From Ailurus styani (Eukaryota; Chordata; Mammalia; Carnivora; Ailuridae): DNA of 64,000 bases. Below, piece by piece: positions 24,745 through 35,170 of the stretch. The position numbers were made by a program, and so were the translations under genes. Where the stretch lies: assembly GCA_002007465.1 (NCBI GenBank), contig LNAC01000346.1, positions 1,069,863-1,133,862 on the forward strand, given 5' to 3'. Each line of letters opens with the position of its first letter. Position 1 is the stretch's first letter. The notes beneath the pieces are model-generated. The model saw only the letters and a program-made list of their open reading frames with translations. It did not search any database and was not told where the DNA came from.

Positions 24745-25375
24745 AACCCCCTCAATGCACACAGTCAACAGAGTGGTACATGTGTTACAGTTGATGACTC
24801 TACATTGACATATGATCATCACCCCAAATCCATAGTTAATATTAGGGTTCATCTGATGTTGTACAGGCTATGGGTTTGGACAAATAAATAAGGACATGTA
24901 TCCATCATTATGGTATCATACAGAGTATTTTCACTGACCTAGAAATCTTCTGTGCCCTGCTTATTCATACCTCTTCTGCCCCGCCCCCAATCCCGACAAC
25001 CACTGTTCTTTTTACTGTCGGCATGGTTTTGCCTTTTTCAGAACGTTATATAGTTCGAATCATGCAGTATGTAGCCTTCTTAAATTGGCCTCTTTCCACT
25101 TAGTTATATGAATTCATCATTCCTCCTTGATTTTTCATGACTTGGTAGTTCATTTCTTCTTAGCGTGAAGAATATTCCATTGTCTGGATGTATCGCCGCT
25201 TATTCACCACCTACTGAAGGACATCATGGTTGCTTCCAAGTGTTGGCAAATATGAATAAAGTGGTTATAAACATTCAGGAGTAGGGCTTTGTGTGAAGAT
25301 AGGTTCTTAATTTCTTTGGGTAAACACCAAGGAACATGGTGGCTGGGCTTATGGGTATGTAAGACCTAACTCAGG
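24745..25375 (-). mobile_element. Old L1 3' end, antisense
   Basis: The + strand reads as the complement of an old L1 3' region: GACAACCACTGTTCTTTTTA, GTCTGGATGTATCGCCGCTT, CCACCTACTGAAGGACATCA, GGGTAAACACCAAGGAACAT. It aligns in order with about 33300-33930, another antisense copy of the same region, so the two are paralogous insertions. No frame survives. Confidence 0.85.
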
Positions 25376-25905
25376 TAAATACTGTGGGGCCCCCTGCAGT
25401 TTGTAGCTGTCAAACTTGTCGACACTTGGGCCTCCAGCAACTCAATTACAGTTGGGATTTTCCTACCTTCCCGATGGTTTCTATTGAGCTGGTTTCCACT
25501 TTTGAGTCTCTGCTCTGGTAAGAGGCCGCTCCCTGCCTTTGCGTGCTTTTCTCTTTCGTCTTAGAAGCAGCAGTTGGCCCTGTGTCCTTCCCTCTCTTCT
25601 GGATGCAAGAGGAGTCCTTGTTGTTTTAGTCCATTCCGGTTTGTATTTGTTAAGGACGGAGTAGCAGCTTCCAAGATCCTTACATGCAGAACCAAGAAAC
25701 TTCAACTTTATTTTGAAATATGGAGAAGAGAGTTTCAGTTACACGTTTTCAGGCGAAATCTGTTTGCCTTCAGCGGTCAAGATGAAAAGTGATGTTCTAT
25801 AAAAAATGGAAACCTCCTAAGAAATACTGAATTAATTGCTAAATAGAATCCATTTTGCATGGGCACTTGGAAAACATAAAAATGAAAAAAAAAAAAAAAC
25901 CCTAA
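25376..25905. other. Unassigned moderately G+C segment between L1 pieces
   Basis: Sits between two antisense L1 segments and contains overlapping open frames on both strands (- 25481-25705, + 25574-25792) with basic, low-complexity products. I recognise no domain. It could be L1 UTR, another transposon, or unique sequence that the L1 pieces bracket. Confidence 0.35.
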
Positions 25906-25909
25906 TCTT

Positions 25910-26330
25910 AAAAATGTCACTCTAACATCTGCTTTTGCCGCATCCCATAGGTTTTGGAATACTGTGTTTTCTTTTTCTTTTGTTTTGAGGCATATTTTGA
26001 TTTGCTGTTTGGTTTCTTATTCGGCCCACTGCTTGTGCAGTAGCGTGTTGTTTAATATTTACATATTAAATATTTAATATTTACGCTGTAGGTTTTCCAG
26101 CTTTATTTTATTGTTGATCTTTAGTTCTGTACCATCGTGGTTAGAAAATGTACTTGGTATGATTTCAGTCTTCTTGCACTTGCAATATTTGTCACGTCTC
26201 TTTTTATGTGATTTTAACCAGTAAATTCTTCTGTATGTACTTGAAGAAAACACTTATTCTATTTTTCTTCGATGGAGTGTTTCATATTTGTATATATCTG
26301 TTAGAACCATGTATGCTGAAGTATGCTTCA
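25910..26330 (-). mobile_element. L1 ORF2 fragment, antisense
   Basis: The + strand carries GCTTTTGCCGCATCCCATAG, AGTAGCGTGTTGTTTAATAT, CCATCGTGGTTAGAAAATGT and CTTGGTATGATTTCAGTCTT, the standard antisense order for L1 ORF2 between the endonuclease and reverse transcriptase parts. Heavily mutated. It may belong to the same event as the segment at 24745 after an internal deletion. Confidence 0.75.
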
Positions 26331-26384
26331 AGTAAAAAATGTCCTTACTGAAAAAAATAACAATAACTTTAACTGCGGGTACTT

Positions 26385-26580
26385 GTTTAAAATAAATCAC
26401 ATCAGAGGGGAAGGGAGTGGTGGGATGTGTGAAGTAAGTGGAGGGGATTAAGAGTATACTCAACCATGATGAGCACTGAGTAATATATAGAATTATTGGA
26501 TCACTATATTGTACCCCCAAAACTAATATAACACATATGTTAACTATGTTGGAATTAAATTTAAAACTTAATTAAAAAGG
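26385..26580 (+). mobile_element. Carnivore L1 3' end, sense
   Basis: ACCATGATGAGCACTGAGTA, CACTATATTGTACCCCCAAA and GTTAACTATGTTGGAATTAA then an A-rich end are the hallmark 3' end of an older carnivore L1 family, distinct from the GGTTATGGACATTGGGGAGG type at 4210 and 31428. It points opposite to the L1 piece just upstream. Confidence 0.8.
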
Positions 26581-28120
26581 GGAAATTAACAAGAACCAGG
26601 TTCTCAGATGAAAAAAATCAATCAATAAATAATTCTTAAGTCTAAATTATGAGAAAGTGTATATAAGCTAATGATCTAAATGAGTAAACCAGAAACCTCT
26701 TAGTGCTCGTAGCTATAAATTTTATGTGATAAATGACAAACATTGTCAATTACTGTGTCCTACTATTATGAGGGAAAACAGACTAAGTGATTTTTTTGAT
26801 TGTGTGATCACTGGAAAATCAGCAATTGCTATTTACCTTTGAATAACATTCATAGGCTGTTATAGGAAAATGTTACTTTTAAGAACTGCAAGCATCCCAC
26901 AAAAACACCAGTAGATACGCAGACTATGTGCCATGAGCAGCTCCTAACCTTGATGTTATTAAAAAAAAAAAAAAAGCTACTGCTATGGTACCAGAAAATG
27001 CTTTGGTATTTTGCTATAATTACAAGTTTTCCCTTTGGTTTATCTTAAATACAGTTGACAACTTGGGTTTTCCTCTAAAAAGAACGTCTGCTCCTTATTA
27101 TAACATTGTAAATATATTTTTGAAGACTTGAAAGTAAAGCCAGAACATAAGAAAAATGTGAAAATGTATTTAAAAGTCAATAAAGGTTAAGTATGCTATT
27201 TTAATTACAATTTGGAATTGTAATTTGCTTACTAGATCAAGAGAGAAATTACAGATTTTTGACTTGGGCGTATTTGAAGGGTACCTTTTTTTGTCACTTT
27301 AAAATTTATTTATTAAAAAAATGAAAGAAAATTGAGATAAAAAATGAAATACAAAATAAAATGATAGGAATATGCAATAATACCAGTAGAAATCATGCTT
27401 ATATCTAGAAGTGTATAGTAACAAATATTTTTAGCCAAGTGGGAATTTTAACAAATATTTTCAGGTCGATATTAGAAGTAGTAATTGAAAAGGAAGAGTG
27501 TAAATATTTGATAGGCTCTCTGACTATATGATGATCAGTTACTGAAAGGAAATGAATCATATGAATACATTTGAGAAACTGATAATTAAAGTAATATAAA
27601 ACTTGTGGTATACTACTATAATGAGAATATGGACTATTCTCATATGTCTTGCAAGATTATGCCTTATGTAGTAAGAAACTTGATAGATGTTTCCCCAATT
27701 TGACAGTGACCCTAAAAACTTATATGACATTAACTAATAACAAGTTGTGAGGCAGAAATATTTCTAAAAGAAGTACTTTTTCTATTGTTTTTATAATACT
27801 ATTAAAAGTTATTGTTAAAGAGGCAATCAAAATATATGTAACCAAAAACGTAAGAAAAAAGTGTTATTAGAAGAAAATCAGATCACTAAGTCTTACACAA
27901 CAAAAGTTCCTGGACACTCTTGCTAAGGTGGATTTAGATAATAGAATTGCTTTAGATAACGTATTGGCTGACCAAAAAAGAGTCTGTGCCATGACAAACA
28001 CCTTTTACTCTACTTGGATCAATGCCTCTAGCATTACAGCAAATATAATAAATTAACAAATAAGCCACTTGGTTAAAGTACATTAATGCTCCTTCAGGTA
28101 TGAGCTTCCATTTAATTGAT
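26581..28120. other. Unassigned A+T-rich DNA
   Basis: No gene or recognisable repeat. Very A+T-rich with frequent stops in all frames. Confidence 0.5.
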
Positions 28121-28790
28121 ACCAGCTAGTGTGGTTCATGGGGGTCCTGGCTGAAGAGTGTACTTCCCATCTCTCTGTCTTACCACCCGGTCATCACTAC
28201 AGTCTACTGGGCACACTCTTTGCTCTCAAAGGTCTTAAATATGTGTTCACAGCCATCAGTAGATGGTGGATGTTCTCACTTCACTTGGAGAAACAGAGAC
28301 AAGATGAACAACAAGATCAACAGAAAAATACTCTTTCCAGGGATTTGAGATCACAACCTGTGAGTTTCACAATGAGACAAGAACACTTAAACTCTGATGG
28401 CAACCAAGAGTTGCACTAATGAATTTTTGGTCAATCTCTCATGTATGAGAGGATGAGCAAAAGGAAAGAATTGTTAAAGTAACTGAACAAGGAGGCCATC
28501 AGACTGATGGGCCCTATGCTGGGGTGGCCTGTGCAAGCAAGCCAAAATCTAAGCCTGTGAACACCTCCAGGTCACAAAATCAAAATGCTAAGGACAACCG
28601 ACCACAAATGGCCCCCTAGGTTTGGCGCTATAGCCAATCAGATAATTTCCTGGCTCTGCTTTTACAAGTCTTTCCCTTGGCTCCGATGACAGACCACTCA
28701 TAACCTCCTCTGTAAGGCACTGTCCAATTTAAATCGATTTTTGCTCAAATTCTTAAAATTAAAAAAAAAAGTCTATCAGGTCATCAATTG
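28121..28790 (+). mobile_element. Probable degraded endogenous retrovirus end (pol/LTR)
   Basis: From about 28431 the sequence has LTR character: GAGGCCATCAGACTGATGGG, AACCGACCACAAATGGCCCC, CCAATCAGATAATTTCCTGG, GATGACAGACCACTCATAAC, with a T/A-rich end. The 96-codon frame just upstream (28129-28419) contains GLKYVFTAI, which loosely resembles a retroviral integrase strand, but no catalytic set is present. I infer an ancient ERV remnant. Unique sequence remains possible. Confidence 0.38.
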
Positions 28791-28908
28791 TTAGTTTACT
28801 GGATTTCATGTTTGTGCTATTTGCAGCTTTAAAAATGGTTTATTTGGTGTGATTTCCTTCTGATACTAAAATACTTATTTAATTTTATATTTATAATTTC
28901 ATGGCCTT

Positions 28909-29116
28909 TTTTAAAAGGTTTATTTATTTATTTTAGAGGGAGAGACAGAGAGTGTGTGTGAGCAGGGACAGGGGCAGAGGGAGAGAGAGAGAATCCTCAA
29001 GCAGATGCCCCCCTGAGCACCGAGCCTGATGCAGGGCTTGATCCCACAACTCTGAGATCATGACTTGAGCCAAATCAAGAGTAACTGCTCAAGTGACTGA
29101 GCCACCCAGCTCCTGC
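28909..29116 (-). mobile_element. Can-SINE, oldest type
   Basis: Reverse-orientation Can-SINE: GGTTTATTTATTTATTTTAG, ATCCTCAAGCAGATGCCCCC, GAGATCATGACTTGAGCCAA, then ACTGAGCCACCCAGCTCCTG. The candidate target duplication (ATAATTTCATGGCC / ATAATTTTACAGCC) is degraded, in keeping with age. Confidence 0.9.
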
Positions 29117-29347
29117 ATAATTTTACAGCCATTTTTCAAAAGAGGATCACCAACTTGTAAAAGCTTCAGGACCCCAATGTGTCTGTACTGCAAATGGTGT
29201 CTGGTACCTGTTTTATAAGCTTTTGGGAATCTGCTGTGAGTATACAGGAATTTACTACAGATGATATTCCTATTTCATATTTAACTTTGGTATAAGATGG
29301 ATTCTGTGTAATCTTTCTCTTCATTAACAAATAAAGTGATCTTTTTA

Positions 29348-29553
29348 TGGGACACCTGGGTGGCTCAGTCAGTTAAGCATCTGCCTTCTGCTCAGGTCAT
29401 GATCTCAGGGTCCTGGGATCGAGCCCCTCATTGGGCTTCCTGCACAGCGGGGAGTCTGCTTCTCCCTCTGCTTGCTGCTCCCCCAGCTTGTGCTCTCTTT
29501 CTTTCTCTGACAAATAAATAATATCTTAAAAAATATTTTAAAAATAATTTAAA
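29348..29553 (+). mobile_element. Can-SINE, intermediate type, first of a pair
   Basis: Sense copy with the older head (GGACACCTGGGTGGCTCAGT CAGTTAAGCATCTGCC) and C/T-rich part (CTGCTCCCCCAGCTTGTGCT). Its 19-bp target duplication AAATAAAGTGATCTTTTTA (29329-29347) is found again only after the next SINE (29762-29780, one mismatch). The second SINE therefore landed in or next to this one's A-rich tail. Confidence 0.94.
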
Positions 29554-29761
29554 GGGGCACCTGGGTGGCTCAGTGGGTTAAACTCTCTGCCTTCGGCTCA
29601 GGTCACGATCTCAGGGTCTGGGGATCAAGCCCTGCATCGGGCTCTCTGCTCAGCGGGGAGCCTGCTTCCTCCTCTTTCTCTGCCTGCTTGTGCTCTCTCT
29701 CTTTGTCAAATAAATAAATAAAAATATTTTAAAAAATTAATAAAATAAAAAATAATTAAAA
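29554..29761 (+). mobile_element. Can-SINE, young, inserted in the preceding SINE's tail
   Basis: Sense mustelid-type copy (GGGGCACCTGGGTGGCTCAG TGGGTTAAACTCTCTGCC) ending in CAAATAAATAAATAAAAATA and further A/T. It has no clear target duplication of its own; the shared outer pair belongs to the older neighbour. Confidence 0.93.
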
Positions 29762-30275
29762 AAATAAATTGATCTTTTTAAACCCTACTTCTAAAAATCT
29801 TTTGTTTGTATGTTCAATATTTAGTTGTTCTCATATGGAACTTCCTTTTGTTCATAAAGGAGTATTTTCATAATTTATTAATATAAGCAGTAATCCTTTT
29901 CTGCTTTTCCTGATATTGTTACCTCTGTGTGATACGAAAATACGCAAAAAATCTTTTTAACCAAGGATTCTTGGATAACGTTAGTTTTTTTAAGTCAGTT
30001 TTTTATAATCTGTTTATGAATGTTACTGAGACACCGATCAGAATATTTATTAAGCCAATAGACACACTCCTCATAGTACCCTTTAATAGGAGTAAGATTA
30101 AAACCTATCTTTATCCTTCCATAGGCAGAAAGCATTATTTTTACATTTCCTATGCCATAAAATGTGGTCTGTACAATTGTACCTATTATATCAAAGAGCA
30201 TATACTTTCTTCACCTGAGTACTAAAAAATGCTTACTTTCAAATGTCTCACAACCTGTCTTTTGAGAATATTGCT

Positions 30276-30498
30276 TTTAAAAAAATATTTATTTTATCTA
30301 TTTGAGAGAAAAAGAGAGAGCATGCTCAAAGGGTCGGTGGGAGGAGGCGGGGGAGGGGCAAAAAGAGGGAGAGAATCTCAAGCAGACTCCACAGTGAATC
30401 TGGAGTTTGGTATGGGGCTCGATCCCATGACTGTGAGATCATGACCTGAGCCAAAAACCAAGTCTGATGCCCAACTGACTAAGATATCCAAGCACCCC
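30276..30498 (-). mobile_element. Can-SINE, oldest type
   Basis: Reverse-orientation copy with a G-rich middle (GGAGGCGGGGGAGGGGC), GGGGCTCGATCCCATGACTG, and a mutated head (AACTGACTAAGATATCCAAG CACCCC). No clean target duplication. The 71-codon frame over it is repeat-derived. Confidence 0.9.
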
Positions 30499-30519
30499 TT
30501 GTTTATTTTTTTTTATAGA

Positions 30520-30800
30520 TAAAATACAGGACTAGTTATCTTCTGTATGAATTTCCTATCAACACTATAACACATTATCAAAAGTTGGGTAAAATCTTTA
30601 AAATAACATCCACATATTAATCTTTCAGTTTCAATGGTTTGAAAGTCTAGGGAATGTGTGGCTCAGCTGCTTCTTTGTACTGCATTTCACAAGGCAACAT
30701 CAAGGTGTCAGTAAGACTGTGATCCTTCCTGGAGGGTCTTGTAATAGATGTGCTTCTGAACTCACTCATATTTGGCAGATTCAGTTCGATTGGAGGTATT
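30520..30800 (+). repeat. Old interspersed repeat, family unassigned
   Basis: AATTTCCTATCAACACTATA, CTTTCAGTTTCAATGGTTTG, ACAAGGCAACATCAAGGTGT and CTTCCTGGAGGGTCTTG follow a pattern I recall from a common ancient mammalian repeat, but I cannot name the family with confidence. It explains the 70-codon frame at 30656-30868. Confidence 0.35.
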
Positions 30801-30896
30801 TTACCTTTTATCAAAATTCCATAATGTCTGACAGTAGAAAATGGCTGGATTCTTCTATCTGCTTCTGAAAAACTCCACTGTACACTTACTTGTGAA

Positions 30897-31091
30897 CTAA
30901 CTAGTGTGAAAAGGCAAATAACACGTTGATATTATTATTAATACACTTTTGGTCTTACGGTTCCTCAGAATGGGGCTTAGGTTCCCCAGGANGCTAACTA
31001 GTGTGAAAAGGCAAATAACACGTTGATATTATTATTATTAATACACTTTTGGTCTTACGGTTCCTCAGAATGGGGCTTAGGTTCCCCAGGA
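30897..31091. other. Single-N gap flanked by near-identical 95/98-bp copies
   Basis: 30897-30991 (95 bp) and 30994-31091 (98 bp) match throughout except for one extra ATT in the second copy's (ATT)n run. They are separated by N at 30992 and one G. This fits unmerged overlapping contig ends carrying two microsatellite alleles, or a slippage error. The 90-codon frame at 31023-31295 begins inside the second copy and is not supported. Confidence 0.92.
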
Positions 31092-31370
31092 GTCCAAAGA
31101 AACCAGTTTGAGAAGCACTGTTCTAGTGGAACAGTAGGGAAAAGATTATTTAATAGACTGATAAGTAAGGAAGACGATCATACTAACTGTCCATTTTCAA
31201 CAAAGTACCCAGATTACCATGTTATGGAAGACATCATTCTCAATGTAAAATTGTCTTTACCAATTCTGGACACCGAGAAGAAAGGACAAGAATAAATTCA
31301 AGCATGTATTTTAATTTATGTTACAGCAAACCTAACACATTCTAATTTTTTAACAAGTAGTTGTGTGAGG

Positions 31371-31990
31371 TCCACTGGGTGGCCCAGTCGCTTAAGCGTC
31401 TACCTTGAGCTCAGTTCATGATCCCAGGATGGAGCTGGAGGGTATTATGCTGAGCGAAATAAGTCAATCAGAGAAAGACAATGATCATATGATCTCTCTG
31501 ATATGAGGAACTTGAGGGACAGGGTGGGGGGTCGTGGGGGGTAGGGAGGGAAAAATAATGAGACAAGATGGGATGGGGAAGGAGACAAACCATAAGAGAG
31601 TCCTAATCTCACACAACAAACTGAGGGTTACTGTGGGGTGGGAGGGTAGGGATAGGGTGGATGGGTTATGGACATTGGGGAGGGTTTGTGCTTTGGTGAA
31701 TGCTGTGAAAGATGTAAGCCTGATGAGTCACAGACCTGTACCCCTGGGGCAAAGAATAAAAAAAATAAAGAAAAAAAAATGTTTGCATGATCCCAGAGTC
31801 CTGGGATCAAGTACCCAATCAGGGTCCTTGCTCAGTGGGGAGCCGCTATTCTCTCTGCCTGTTGCTTCACCTGCTTGTGCGTGATCTCTCTCTGTCTCTC
31901 TTTCTGACAAATAAATAATATAAAATCTTCAAAAAAAAAAACCCACCCAAAACCTTCAAACAAACCAAAACAAACCAAAACAAAAAACCC
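31371..31990 (+). mobile_element. Can-SINE split by an L1 insertion
   Basis: The SINE head (TCCACTGGGTGGCCCAGTCG ... CAGTTCATGATCCCAG) is at 31371-31427. The remainder (AGTCCTGGGATCAAGTACCC ... GACAAATAAATAATATAAAA plus a long A/C-rich tail) resumes after 31796. A 16-bp exact duplication, AAGTAGTTGTGTGAGG, at 31355-31370 and 31991-32006 bounds the whole, proving one SINE insertion later split. The tail ends in an (AAACC/AAACAAAACC)-type run. Overlapping frames here are spurious. Confidence 0.96.
31428..31785 (+). mobile_element. 5'-truncated L1 3' end nested in a SINE
   Basis: 358 bp of carnivore L1 3' end: GGGTATTATGCTGAGCGAAA, GAGAAAGACAATGATCATAT, GGTTATGGACATTGGGGAGG, CACAGACCTGTACCCCTGGG, then A-rich. 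Its own 11-bp target duplication CATGATCCCAG lies at 31417-31427 and 31786-31796, inside the SINE body. Same family as 4210-4370. The nesting makes it younger than the host SINE. Confidence 0.95.
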
Positions 31991-32006
31991 AAGTAGTTGT
32001 GTGAGG

Positions 32007-33014
32007 AAATATATCAAGATCTTATTTCCTTGATTTTTATCATCTTACTCTTAGGTTTCTGACCTGTAGCTTGGAGATGCTGATGGTCTTAGGCTTTCAA
32101 ACTAGTTTAAAACCGCTGTTTCTTACCAAAATTCATAATGGCAGGAGGCAGATTTTCCACTTGTGGCTAGTATAAGCTGCCACTTACCTTTTATCTGTAA
32201 TAAGTTGTCCACAATTTTCTTCAAAGAAGCTGAGAAACACTTTTCTTTTTCTCTGCAAAAACAGAGGAAAAATATCAAGGATATTTTAGTGGGCGTGTCC
32301 TTAAAATAATTTTCTTCATGATTACTGATGAGCTGCTCTCTGCCTTCAATTCAATTAGTCAGAGTCCTGTTGGAGTATTTAGTCCCTGAATTTGATTACC
32401 TAAATCCTAAGCAGGGGAAAAGAACTAAAGGATGTAATGCCCATATACATTTCATCCCAAAGTTTTTCCACTTATATTACTAGTTTTCCAGGCCCCATAT
32501 TTCACAATTACTTTAAATTTTACCTGTAATAAAGTGTGTTCTGAACTTTTCATTTATCTGACCTAATACCAGAATTCTGTGCTTTCCTGAATGCATTATA
32601 AACTAGAAAATTAGGAGTAGCCTTGTATTCTTTGCAAATTGCTAAAAAAAATATATCGTTGCTCTCGTTCAGAGCAGATGGGAAAAGAGCAACATTTATT
32701 AAGAGATGTGCACAGATACCGCACATGGTGTTGGACAAAATATGTTTTAAAAGACAATTGATTACTCTTTTGATGTCATATTGAACTTTTTCCCCATTCA
32801 TTTTCATTGATTCATCAGTCATTTACTGATTTATTGCTAGTTCTTACTTATTAACGCTCTAGGTCAGACAATGGGCTGGGCACTGAGATTCTATCTGGGA
32901 GGAGACATACAATTAGGTCCTGCTAACTTCACCTTGAAGAGATCAGTCCAAGCTGGTGGAATGCAACCTAGATCTAGCCTAAAGGCATTCAAAACCAGAG
33001 TATTTTGTTTTTGT
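32007..33014. other. Unassigned DNA
   Basis: No gene or clear repeat. The 90-codon frame on the - strand at 32550-32822 shows no recognisable domain. Confidence 0.45.
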
Positions 33015-33028
33015 TTATTAGTTTTTTT

Positions 33029-33234
33029 GAAAAAAAAAAGATTTTGTTTATTTATTTGACAGAGAGAGACACAGCAAGAGAGGGAACACAAGCAGGGGGA
33101 GAGGCAGAGGGAGAGGGAGAAGCTGGCCTCCCGCCGAGCAGGGAGCCTGACTGACGCGGGGCTTGATCCCAAGACCCTGGGACCATGACCTGAGCTAAAG
33201 GCAGATGCTTAACAACTGAGCCACCCAGGCGCCC
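33029..33234 (-). mobile_element. Can-SINE, intermediate type
   Basis: Reverse-orientation copy: GATTTTGTTTATTTATTTGA, GGCAGAGGGAGAGGGAGAAG, CTTAACAACTGAGCCACCCA GGCGCCC. Target duplication TTATTAGTTTTTTT (33015-33028) against TTATTAGCTTTTTA (33235-33248). A 93-codon - strand frame through it is SINE-encoded. Confidence 0.95.
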
Positions 33235-33259
33235 TTATTAGCTTTTTAAAAGATTTAAA

Positions 33260-34995
33260 AAAAATAGTTTTATAGCAATATTGAGAGAAAGGTAAAGGGA
33301 TTTCCCATGCATCCCCTGCTCTGGAGTATGGATGGCCTCGGACATTATTACATTTTCCACTGCAGTGATACATTTGTTACCAATGATGAACTTACACTGA
33401 TGAATCACTGTTAACCTGTCTTACAGTTGCACATTCTTCCGGTTTGGACAAATGTATAATTTCATGTATCCATTGTTAAAATATATAAAGCAGTTTCACT
33501 GCCCTAAAAATCCTCTGTGCTCTGTCTATTCACCCCTCCTCCTCTCCCCACCCGAACTAACCCTGGACAACCACGGTTCTTTTTACTGTCTCATTCGTTT
33601 TGCCTTTTCCAGAATGTCATACAGTTGGAATTACATGATATAAAGTCTTTTCAGATTGGCCTCTTTCACTTACTAATACGCATTTAAACATCTTCCATGT
33701 CTTTTCAGGGCTTGATTGCTCATTTCTTTTTAGCAGTGAATAATGTGCCATTGCCTAAATATACCATAGATTTTTCATTCACCTACTGAAAGACATCTTG
33801 GTTTCTCCAAATTTTAGCAATTAGGGATAAATCTACTATCAACATCTGTGTACGGGCTTTTGTGTGGACATAAGTCTTCAACTCCTTTAAATAAATACCA
33901 AGTAATACGACTGCTGAATCATATTATCCTTTGCTTTGTAAGAAACCACCAAACTCTCTTCCGAAGTGGCGGTGCCATTTTGCATTCCCACCAACAGTGA
34001 ACGAGAGCTCCTATTTTTCTGCATCCTTGCCATCATTTGGTGGTGTCCGTATTCTGGATTTTAGCCACTTTAGTAGTTGTGTAGTGGTTTTTCATTGTAG
34101 TTTTAATTCACATTTTCCTGATGATACATGATGTAGAGCATCTTTTCAGGATTATTTGCATATGAATATCTTCTTTGGTGAGGTGATGTTAAGGTCTTTG
34201 GCCCATTATTTAATTGGGTTGTTTGTTTTCTGATCATCAAGTTTTAAAAGGTCTTTGTGTATTTTGGAGAACAGTCCTTTATCAGATGTCTTTTGCAAAT
34301 ATTTTCTTCCAGTAGGTAGTTTGTCATTTTATCCTCTTAACATCATCTTTCAAAGAGCAGAAGTCTTTAATTTTAAGGCAATCTAGCTTATCAATTCTTC
34401 TTCCAAGGATTATACCTTTGATATTGTATCAAAAGTCATCACAAAGCCCAAAGTCATCTAGATATTCTCTTATAGTTTTGTGTTTTACATTTAGGTCTGT
34501 AATTCATTTTAAGTTAATTTGTATGAAGGGTGTAAATTTTATGTCTAGATAGTTTTTTTCTTTTCTCTTATATGTATTCCATTTGTTCCAGAACCGCTTG
34601 TCAAAATGTCACTCCATTATATTGTTTTTGCTTCTTTGTTAAAGATAAGGTGATTATATTTATATGGGCCTACTTTGGTATCTGTATTCCATTCTAGTGT
34701 TCTATTTGCCTATTTTTTCACCCAAAGCACATAGTCTTGGTTATTGTAACTTTATATTAATCTTGAAGTAGGGTAGTTTTGGTCTTCCAAGTTCTTCAAA
34801 ATTATGTTGGTTATTACGGGTCTTTTGCCTCTTCATGTAAAATTTAGAATCAGTTTGTCGATATCGACAAAATAACTTGCTAGGATTTTGGATTTTGATT
34901 GAGAATGGATTGGAGGGATACATCAAAGTAAGGAGAACTGACATCTTGACAAAACTGAGTCTTTTTTAAAAATTTGAATAAGTATTGTAGATGGG
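33260..34995 (-). mobile_element. Old L1 3' half, antisense, 1.7 kb
   Basis: The longest L1 piece in the window. The + strand carries, in order, GGTTCTTTTTACTGTCTCAT, CACCTACTGAAAGACATCTT, CATTTTGCATTCCCACCAAC, CTTTGGTGAGGTGATGTTAA, AACAGTCCTTTATCAGATGT, TACATTTAGGTCTGTAATTC, and AATCAGTTTGTCGATATCGA. This is the antisense of the L1 3' region and ORF2 C-terminus. Many stops and indels; no functional frame. Its first part is paralogous to 24745-25375. Confidence 0.92.
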
Positions 34996-35020
34996 CATAC
35001 CCATTTCCTTTCAATTATAG

Positions 35021-35170
35021 TGTGTTCTCTGGATCAGCAGCATTGGCTTCAGCTAGGAGCTTATTAGAAATGCAGAACCTCATACACCAGACCAGACCTA
35101 TTGAATTAGAATCTAAATTTCAAAAAATTCCCCCAAATCATTTGTAAGTTAAATTTGAGCACGGGGTTAC
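35021..35170 (-). repeat. MER5-type hAT DNA transposon fragment
   Basis: GGATCAGCAGCATTGGCTTC, AGCTTATTAGAAATGCAGAA, CAGACCAGACCTATTGAATT and AGAATCTAAATTTC follow the reverse complement of the MER5A (hAT-Charlie) consensus. Non-autonomous, old, and not cleanly terminated by its inverted repeats. Confidence 0.7.

Noticed and set aside
30897..31091. Real local tandem duplication
   Set aside because: The single N between the copies, and the same pattern at three other sites, make unmerged contig overlap far more likely.
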